From contig MPND01000017.1 in NCBI GenBank assembly GCA_002238855.1, positions 1 to 64,000 on the forward strand: a stretch of 64,000 bases of DNA, in the 5' to 3' direction. Positions 58,676 to 64,000 of this stretch are shown piece by piece. The notes beneath the pieces were generated by a model. That model made no database searches. It was given only the letters and a program-made list of their open reading frames with translations, and was not told the origin of the DNA. The stretch is from SAR202 cluster bacterium bin90 (GTDB lineage Bacteria > Chloroflexota > Dehalococcoidia > Lucifugimonadales > JADFKI01). Numbering within the stretch: position 1 is the first letter of the stretch; each line of letters starts with the position of its first letter. Both the position numbers and the translations under genes were made by a program.

Positions 58676-58751
58676 TCATGATCCACATCTTTTTCGACAA
58701 TCTGTATCTTTTCTAACCTGCCCATCCTGTTATTATCGGAGGAAGATTACC

Positions 58752-59654
58752 ATGCAGCGTTCCGGTAAGGATGTCCTATATTTCGAGACTGGCCCTGATA
58801 ACGCGCCGACGATGTGGGTTGATCCGGGGGAGGAGTTCGAGGTTGTAACGCAGATGAACCGGGGTCCGTGGCTGGATGACCATCCGGACGGCGAGAGGCT
58901 TCGGGAAGTGCTACGGGCCGGCAACCCTTCGAGCGGCTGTATCTATATCAACGGCGCGGAGCCGGGCATGGCACTGGTCGTGCATGTCGGCGAGATTGAA
59001 ACAGAGCCTTTCGGCTTCACGAACTACCGGGGAAGCACGAGCGCGATGCCGGGGTGGATGGGAGACAGCGGCGTAGGACGGCACCACAAGGTCGTGCAGA
59101 TACGGGACGGCAATATCCTGTGGAGTGACACTCTGAAGATTCCGACTGCGCCGATGCTTGGCGTGGTGGGGGTTGCGCCGAAGTATGATCGCCGGACGAA
59201 TGCGTGGGCGGGCGAATGGGGCGGCAACTTCGATATACAGGAGGTTACGACGGGCGCGTCGGTTTGGCTGCCGGTGAATGTGCCGGGTGCGCTGCTGCAC
59301 ATCGGGGATATGCACGCGCGGCAGGGCGACGGCGAGATCTGTGGCGCGGGCGGCATCGAGACGGGCGGCACAGCACGGCTGCGCTGCGAGTTGGTGCCGA
59401 TGCCGGCGGGGATGACCTGGCCGCGCATCACGAACGATACGCACATAATGACGACCGCGATGGCGCGCCCTGCAGAGGACGCATTTCGCGCAGCGTTGTC
59501 AGAGATGATCCTGTGGCTGCAGCACGACTATGGCTTCACGCGGGGTGAGGCGTACCTGTTCCTGGGGCAGGTGCTCGAAGCGCGCTGCACGCAGTTCGTG
59601 AACCCGACCTTCAGCTATGTGGCTAAGGTGAACCGGAAGTATCTGCCGGGGTAA
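58752..59654 (+). CDS. Acetamidase/formamidase family protein
   Basis: The 300-residue product matches the FmdA/AmdA fold: GNPSSGCIYINGAEPGMALV then VHVGEIETEP, APKYDRRTNAWAGEWGGNFD, and VNVPGALLHIGDMHARQGDG with EICGAGGIETGG. The HIGDxHAxQGDGEICG run is a hallmark of the family, with its metal ligands. The reaction is amide hydrolysis to ammonia plus a carboxylate. GGAGG lies ahead of the ATG. Substrate range is not predictable. Confidence 0.93.
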   Translation: MQRSGKDVLYFETGPDNAPTMWVDPGEEFEVVTQMNRGPWLDDHPDGERLREVLRAGNPSSGCIYINGAEPGMALVVHVGEIETEPFGFTNYRGSTSAMPGWMGDSGVGRHHKVVQIRDGNILWSDTLKIPTAPMLGVVGVAPKYDRRTNAWAGEWGGNFDIQEVTTGASVWLPVNVPGALLHIGDMHARQGDGEICGAGGIETGGTARLRCELVPMPAGMTWPRITNDTHIMTTAMARPAEDAFRAALSEMILWLQHDYGFTRGEAYLFLGQVLEARCTQFVNPTFSYVAKVNRKYLPG

Positions 59655-59694
59655 TTGCCATAGACTAAACCGTCATAGAATTAACTGTCATGTA

Positions 59695-60459
59695 TCAGGC
59701 ATCGGGTGCGGACTGACGGCGCAGACGCTCGATTTCGGCGAGTAACTCGCGCTCACGAGCCTCGGCTGCCAGCCGTGCGTCGCGCTCCAGCAGCCGTGCG
59801 TCGCGCTCGGCCAAGCGCCCTTCTCTCTCTATCGCTTCCGGACTTATCGTTCTGCCGGTCTCCGGATCTCGCACATCAAAGCCGTATTCGAGCTCCTCAC
59901 CCCAGTGGAATCGCAGGTCGAGGACCTCGCTGTAAGCCCAGACGGTGCCGTCCGCGTCATTTTGTAGCTCAAAATGCTGGTACTCGCCATCGATAAGGCG
60001 CTCGCCCGTAAGTGGCTGACCATACAGATCACCGCCCGTAGGGTCGAGTCTCCAGTATTCGGCAATACCAACCTGCGCGTAGAGATCGCGCTTACGACCG
60101 AGGTCATTTGACGCCGTGCTCGGTGACGCCACTTCCATTACAAAATCGGGAGGCTTGCCGATTTCCCATATCCAGTAATTGGGCAGATTTTCCAGAACGG
60201 CTTTTGGGTCGACGTCAAACGAGATGTAGCAGTCCGGGGCAATGCGACGGTTGCCGTTTGAGCGATCATAGAAAATGAAGCCACCGGCCGACACGAATAC
60301 ATCGTCTCGTTTGCGGAATTGGGCAGTCAGCAGGTGTGCAATTTCGATGATGACCGGGGCTTGCTGCATGCCGTCCTCTACGGGTTCCGGGTCTTCGTAG
60401 AAGATGTCCGGGAGCACCCTGTTGACAAATGCGTTGGTAATCGTCCTGGTAGTCGCCAT
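59695..60459 (-). CDS. Uma2-family (DUF820) PD-(D/E)xK endonuclease-like protein
   Basis: The 254-residue product has the Uma2 core: APDCYISFDVDPK, PPDFVMEVASPSTASNDLGR (acidic, E-V-A-S motif) and KRDLYAQVGIAEYWRLDP (conserved lysine and GIxEYWxxDP). The last 45 residues form a charged coiled coil with a repeated (E)RDARL unit. Uma2 proteins are widespread, often multicopy, and of unknown role. GGAGG precedes the start. Confidence 0.9.
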   Translation of the reverse strand: MATTRTITNAFVNRVLPDIFYEDPEPVEDGMQQAPVIIEIAHLLTAQFRKRDDVFVSAGGFIFYDRSNGNRRIAPDCYISFDVDPKAVLENLPNYWIWEIGKPPDFVMEVASPSTASNDLGRKRDLYAQVGIAEYWRLDPTGGDLYGQPLTGERLIDGEYQHFELQNDADGTVWAYSEVLDLRFHWGEELEYGFDVRDPETGRTISPEAIEREGRLAERDARLLERDARLAAEARERELLAEIERLRRQSAPDA

Positions 60460-60545
60460 GGCCTACCTCCAGCAAATCCCGTTTATTTTAATACTGCTGA
60501 TATATTATAGTGCAAGACTTTTTTATGTGATGATGAAGTGCCTGA

Positions 60546-60866
60546 TTATTGCGGGCCGGGGAAGAAGTCGGCGCCTTTCATAATCATGTCCTGCTGCTTG
60601 ATCGCCAAGCCGCGGACGCGGGGCATGTACTCGTTATTCCAGCGCGGGTCGGAGCGCACCTGCTCGCGCGCCTCTGCGAAGTGGGTGTAGTCCCGGTACG
60701 CCCAGATGTGGACGATGCGGTTCAGGGGGCCGATGTCGGTGTAGTACCAGCCGGCGAGCTTGACGCCGTAGTCGTCGCGTATCTTGATGGCGACCTCTTC
60801 GACGGCCTTCATGTATTGCGGCACCGAGCCGGGTTGCAGGTCGTAGATTCGCATGTCGTAGATCAT
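60546..60866 (-). CDS. NIPSNAP-family protein
   Basis: The 106-residue product (MIYDMRIYDLQPGSVPQYMK ... NRIVHIWAYRDYTHFAEARE) fits the NIPSNAP ferredoxin-like alpha+beta barrel domain. In bacteria such proteins often accompany amino-acid or aromatic catabolic genes. It follows livM by 67 bases in the same direction and may be part of that operon. Confidence 0.88.
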   Translation of the reverse strand: MIYDMRIYDLQPGSVPQYMKAVEEVAIKIRDDYGVKLAGWYYTDIGPLNRIVHIWAYRDYTHFAEAREQVRSDPRWNNEYMPRVRGLAIKQQDMIMKGADFFPGPQ

Positions 60867-60933
60867 GGTGTGCTTCGCTCCTTCTGCGATTTCAAAATCC
60901 CAAGTTTCTGATGCCCGTATGGTAGTCTGCCTG

Positions 60934-61905
60934 TCAACCCTCCGATACGCGGCGTCGCTCGCCGAGGATTCCGTTGGGGCGCAGGAGAATAACTAGCACG
61001 AGCAGGAAGCCTATGAGGAAGAAGCGCAGGTTGGGGTTGTTGATCTCCTGCGGCAGAAACTGGGTGCTGCTCCAAATGCCCCATACGATGAATGCGCCCA
61101 GTAGCGCGCCGAGGTTGTTGCCGCTTCCCCCAACCATGAGCATCACCCAGATGATGAATGTCGCGAGCAGCGGGTCGAAGACGAATGGGTCCACGTAGCG
61201 GAAGCCGTGCGCGTAGAGCGCGCCGCCGATACCCATGACGGCTGCTCCTAGAATGAAAGCCTGCAGCTTGAAGCGGAAGACGTTCTTGCCCGCTGCGGCA
61301 GTCGCCTCCTCATCTTCGCGGATGGCTCGGAGGACGCGCCCCCACGGCGAGTCTATGGCGCGCTGGACGGCGAAGTAGAGCGCGGCGAGCACGATAATAA
61401 CCACTGCGAAGTACAGGAGGTCGTACTGGTCGGGGGATACCCTGTCACCGAGGAACTTGGGTATCTTGTAGAGACCGCGTGAGCCGTTGCCGAGCCATTT
61501 TTCGTTGAGGAACATCAGGCGGACGCTCTCGGCAATGCCGAGCGTGGAAATGGCGAGATAGTCGTCGCGCAGGCGCAGGGTTATCCCGCCGACTACCAGA
61601 GCGACAATGCCGCTGACTGCTGCCGCGCCCGCAAGCGCGACTATGAACCAGAGGTCTATTCCCAGTCTCAGCGTGTTTCCAAGATTTCCGCCGAATATGA
61701 AGTCCTCAAACTGATCCGGGGAAGGCGGAGTGGTCGTTAGCAAGGCTGCGGTGTATGCACCCAGCGCGAAGAACCCCGCGACGCCAATGTTGAACAGGCC
61801 TGTGTAGCCCCAGTGGACATTGAGTCCCAGGGTGAACACGCCGTAGATGCCAGCGAGGATACCGAAGCTGACGAGAAAGTATATGAAGCTTATTAGGTAT
61901 TCCAT
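60934..61905 (-). CDS. livM: Branched-chain amino-acid ABC permease LivM
   Basis: The start at 61905 lies one base after the livH stop. The 323-residue product has about ten membrane segments and the LivM landmarks VHWGYTGLFNIGVAGFFALG, DYLAISTLGIAESVRLMFLN and LFAVVIIVLAALYFAVQRAI-type segments, with the EAA-like loop GRVLRAIREDEEATAAAGKN. It forms the channel with LivH for hydrophobic or amide substrates. Confidence 0.93.
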   Translation of the reverse strand: MEYLISFIYFLVSFGILAGIYGVFTLGLNVHWGYTGLFNIGVAGFFALGAYTAALLTTTPPSPDQFEDFIFGGNLGNTLRLGIDLWFIVALAGAAAVSGIVALVVGGITLRLRDDYLAISTLGIAESVRLMFLNEKWLGNGSRGLYKIPKFLGDRVSPDQYDLLYFAVVIIVLAALYFAVQRAIDSPWGRVLRAIREDEEATAAAGKNVFRFKLQAFILGAAVMGIGGALYAHGFRYVDPFVFDPLLATFIIWVMLMVGGSGNNLGALLGAFIVWGIWSSTQFLPQEINNPNLRFFLIGFLLVLVILLRPNGILGERRRVSEG

Positions 61906-61906
61906 A

Positions 61907-62959
61907 TCACGAGTCCGTGTCGCCGAACAGCCCTCTCGGGCGGACAAGCAGCACCAGCAGCATTATGCCGAACGCTACGGCGGGTTTGTATGCCGGGGAC
62001 AGCCACTCCGTGGAGACTTCCGTTGACACACCTACAAGCAAGCCGCCGACCAGCGCGCCCCAGGGCTTGCCGATGCCGCCGAGAGTTACCGCGGCGAAGA
62101 GCGGAATCAGAGTGTTCCAGCCGGAGTTGGGGAGCATTTGTGCCTGTGATACGGCGATCAGAGTTCCGGCGATAGCAGCGTAGGCGGCGGCGATTGCCCA
62201 TGTCCAGTGGATTATGCGAGTGGTGTTGATTCCCGTAACGCGCGCAAGATCGATGTTGTCGGATGTTGCGCGCATTGCCTTGCCGATGCGGGTGCGACTG
62301 AGGAACAGGTAAAGGGCGCCGACAAGCACGACTGTGGTGAGTCCGAGGAATATGTTGTCCGGCGGGACGCGCATTTCGAACGGAAGCGCGCCGCCCATGG
62401 GTAGTGCTAACTCGAAGTCGATGTGGTAGAAGGGCCTCGTTTCGCGGGGGAGCTGCAAGGGCTCGGTGCCCCAGAGCATCTGTATAGCGCCTCTGACGGC
62501 GATGGCGATGCCGAGGGAGACCATCGAGAGCGTTACCAGGCCGCTGCCGCGCTCTCGTAGGCGCTCATAGACTGAATAGTCCAAGGCGATGGCGACGGCG
62601 CAGCAGACAAGGATAGTTATCGGCAGGGCAATCAGCAGTGGATAGCCGAATGTGAAGGGACCGAAGCCCGCGCCTTCGATGCCGAGGGCGGGTAAGGCGA
62701 CTGTCAGCAGAAATAGGGTGACATACGCGCCGAGGGTCATGTAGTCGCCGTGCGCGATGTGGGCGAAGCGCAGAATGCTGTATATCAGGGTGATGCCGAT
62801 GGCACCGAGGGCGATCATGCAGCCGAGCAGCAGTCCGTTGACCATCTTGCCGGGCGCGGCGAGAAACAGGAAGCAGCACAGCACGACCAGCGCAACGCTC
62901 CAGCCGAGTTCGCTGTGCGCTGCGGTTCTGGCTCGCATTGCGGCTGAATGCATGGACAT
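61907..62959 (-). CDS. livH: Branched-chain amino-acid ABC permease LivH
   Basis: The 350-residue product has the LivH pattern: ALGAIGITLIYSILRFAHIA then HGDYMTLGAYVTLF, the EAA loop IGKAMRATSDNIDLARVTGI, and VTLGGIGKPWGALVGGLLVG. It is slightly longer than usual because of an N-terminal extension of about 20 residues. Spacings to livF (21 bases) and livM (one base) show one operon. Confidence 0.92.
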   Translation of the reverse strand: MSMHSAAMRARTAAHSELGWSVALVVLCCFLFLAAPGKMVNGLLLGCMIALGAIGITLIYSILRFAHIAHGDYMTLGAYVTLFLLTVALPALGIEGAGFGPFTFGYPLLIALPITILVCCAVAIALDYSVYERLRERGSGLVTLSMVSLGIAIAVRGAIQMLWGTEPLQLPRETRPFYHIDFELALPMGGALPFEMRVPPDNIFLGLTTVVLVGALYLFLSRTRIGKAMRATSDNIDLARVTGINTTRIIHWTWAIAAAYAAIAGTLIAVSQAQMLPNSGWNTLIPLFAAVTLGGIGKPWGALVGGLLVGVSTEVSTEWLSPAYKPAVAFGIMLLVLLVRPRGLFGDTDS

Positions 62960-62980
62960 TAGCTCACGCTGTCCCCTGCT

Positions 62981-63709
62981 CTATTCTGCATGTTCATCAT
63001 GAATTCTACCGCCGAGGTACAGGCGTCCGATCTCAGGGTTGTCGAGCAGGCCGGACGCGCTTCCCTCCAACTGATTCTGGCCGTCGGCAAGCACGTATCC
63101 CCTGTCGGACATGGCAAGGGCTGTGCGGATGTTGTGCTCGATGATGAGGATGGCGACACCGGTGCTGCGGATGTCGCGCAGCCTGTCGAAAATGAGCTGT
63201 GCCATGATTGGCGACAGGCCTGCTGATGGCTCGTCGAGCATCAGCAGCCTGGGTCTGAGCATGAGCGCGCGCCCGAAGGCGAGCATCTGTCGCTGACCGC
63301 CGGACAGGCTGCCGGCGCGCTGGCGGCGGCTGCGCTCTAAGTCCGGGAATATGCGGTACATCTCGGAAATCTGCGCATCCACATCAGTGTCGTCCACGAA
63401 CGCGCCCATCTCAAGGTTTTCCTCGATGGTCAGCGAGGGGAAGATGTTGCCTGTCTGGGGTACATAGGACATTCCCATGCGGATGAGCCTGTCGGTGGGC
63501 ATGCCGGTGATATCGGAGTCCTCGAAGACGATGCTGCCCTGCTTCGGGGTGAGCAGTCCGAAGATGGTCTTCATGAGGGTTGACTTGCCGCAGCCATTGG
63601 GACCGAAGATGGTGACTGCTTCGCCCGGTTCAATGCGCATGGAAATGCCGTGTAGGATTTCGGTCTCGCCATAGCCTGCGACGACGCTGTCAACGGCGAG
63701 GATGCTCAT
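62981..63709 (-). CDS. livF: Branched-chain amino-acid ABC ATPase LivF
   Basis: The 242-residue product has Walker A FGPNGCGKSTLMK, signature SLSGGQRQMLAFGRALM, Walker B LLMLDEPSAGLSP and H-loop LIIEHNIRTALAM. YVPQTGNIFPSLTIEENLEM is typical of LivF. Its start overlaps the livG stop by four bases. Confidence 0.95.
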   Translation of the reverse strand: MSILAVDSVVAGYGETEILHGISMRIEPGEAVTIFGPNGCGKSTLMKTIFGLLTPKQGSIVFEDSDITGMPTDRLIRMGMSYVPQTGNIFPSLTIEENLEMGAFVDDTDVDAQISEMYRIFPDLERSRRQRAGSLSGGQRQMLAFGRALMLRPRLLMLDEPSAGLSPIMAQLIFDRLRDIRSTGVAILIIEHNIRTALAMSDRGYVLADGQNQLEGSASGLLDNPEIGRLYLGGRIHDEHAE

Positions 63710-64000
63710 GCGAGTGCCTCGGCGGTGAATCCGAGGTAGGCGCTCAACACTTCTTCGTTCTGCTGAATCTCGTCGGGGGTGCCTTCCGTGAGCCTCCTGC
63801 CTTCGCTCATAACGATGACGGGATCGCAGAGGCTCATAACTACGTGCATGTTGTGCTCGATGATGAGGATGGTGATGCCGGTCTCTTCTTGGGTGCGCCG
63901 GATGTCCTCCATAAGCAGCTCTGTGAGAGTAGGGCTGACGCCTGCGCTCGGTTCGTCTAGCAGGATCATCTTGGGTCTCGCCATCAGGGTTCTGCCGAGC
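63706..64000 (-). CDS. livG: Branched-chain amino-acid ABC ATPase LivG, C-terminal part
   Basis: The frame is open through the right edge of the window; the visible 98 codons begin LGRTLMARPKMILLDEPSAG (Walker B) and include LIIEHNMHVVMSL (H-loop) and the LivG-type ending. The gene continues beyond the window, where a periplasmic Leu/Ile/Val-binding protein gene would be expected. First gene of the visible livGFHM operon. Confidence 0.93.
   Translation of the reverse strand, partial: LGRTLMARPKMILLDEPSAGVSPTLTELLMEDIRRTQEETGITILIIEHNMHVVMSLCDPVIVMSEGRRLTEGTPDEIQQNEEVLSAYLGFTAEALA

Overview
The window reads as a chromosomal segment of a free-living or host-associated bacterium with moderately high GC. 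The gene mix suggests Chloroflexota, probably a Dehalococcoidia/SAR202-type lineage: many flavin, FAD and metallo-beta-lactamase oxidoreductase-type enzymes, tandem sulfatases, a sulfopyruvate-decarboxylase-like pair, acetamidase/formamidase, NIPSNAP, peptide and branched-chain amino-acid ABC importers, and abundant toxin-antitoxin (TA) genes. This placement is inferred from gene content; no marker tree could be run.

Layout. 0-1.7 kb: the 3' end of an IS21 helper gene (istB), two tiny unannotated minus-strand genes with a good promoter, and the rpoB leader. 1.7-10.8 kb: rpoB and rpoC, unusually separated by a two-gene DUF4258-like/DUF2283 cassette and closed by a strong terminator. 10.8-13.3 kb: a coiled-coil protein with a possible PD-(D/E)xK nuclease site, an FMN-binding PPOX protein and a decayed hicB. 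13.5-20.6 kb: four tandem paralogous cytoplasmic-looking sulfatases, all TTG-started, separated by small palindromic mobile elements. 21-23.5 kb: SDR, PPC-domain protein, DUF2283 and a beta-propeller. 23.6-31.2 kb: a TA-rich stretch (VapBC, HicAB, HigBA, VapBC) around two tRNA genes (Val-GAC, Asp-GTC), a ferredoxin-thioredoxin reductase/thioredoxin pair, a methyltransferase, a GNAT protein, a DUF3574 lipoprotein and a YgjP-like metallopeptidase. 31.3-36.4 kb: an RND exporter, an MFS exporter and a lone HigA. 36.4-38 kb: a split thiamine-diphosphate decarboxylase plus an unknown third gene. 38.2-39.5 kb: an uncharacterised protein overlapping a PIN-domain gene. 39.5-42.7 kb: FabI, LiaF-like envelope proteins and a divergent membrane protein/winged-helix pair. 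42.7-50 kb: catabolic enzymes (MBL hydrolase, LLM flavoprotein, two FAD amine-oxidase-type proteins, HAD dehalogenase, DapA-family lyase). 50.3-58 kb: a complete peptide-type ABC importer in two convergent blocks. 58.2-64 kb: HicAB, acetamidase, Uma2 nuclease, NIPSNAP and a livGFHM operon running off the right edge.

The genes fit an organotroph that imports peptides, amino acids and amides, removes sulfate from sulfated compounds in the cytoplasm and decarboxylates sulfonate-type keto acids. Recurrent short palindromic repeats, including a MITE-like element with terminal inverted repeats (GGGCTGGGCATAATT), sit in many intergenic gaps and flank one TA locus. The points most worth a second look are the insertion between rpoB and rpoC, a tandem duplication whose two copies carry different TA modules, a DppC-type permease with a triplicated extra domain, peptide-ABC ATPases lacking the usual iron-sulfur cysteines, and the EFSLD-repeat nuclease-like protein downstream of rpoC.
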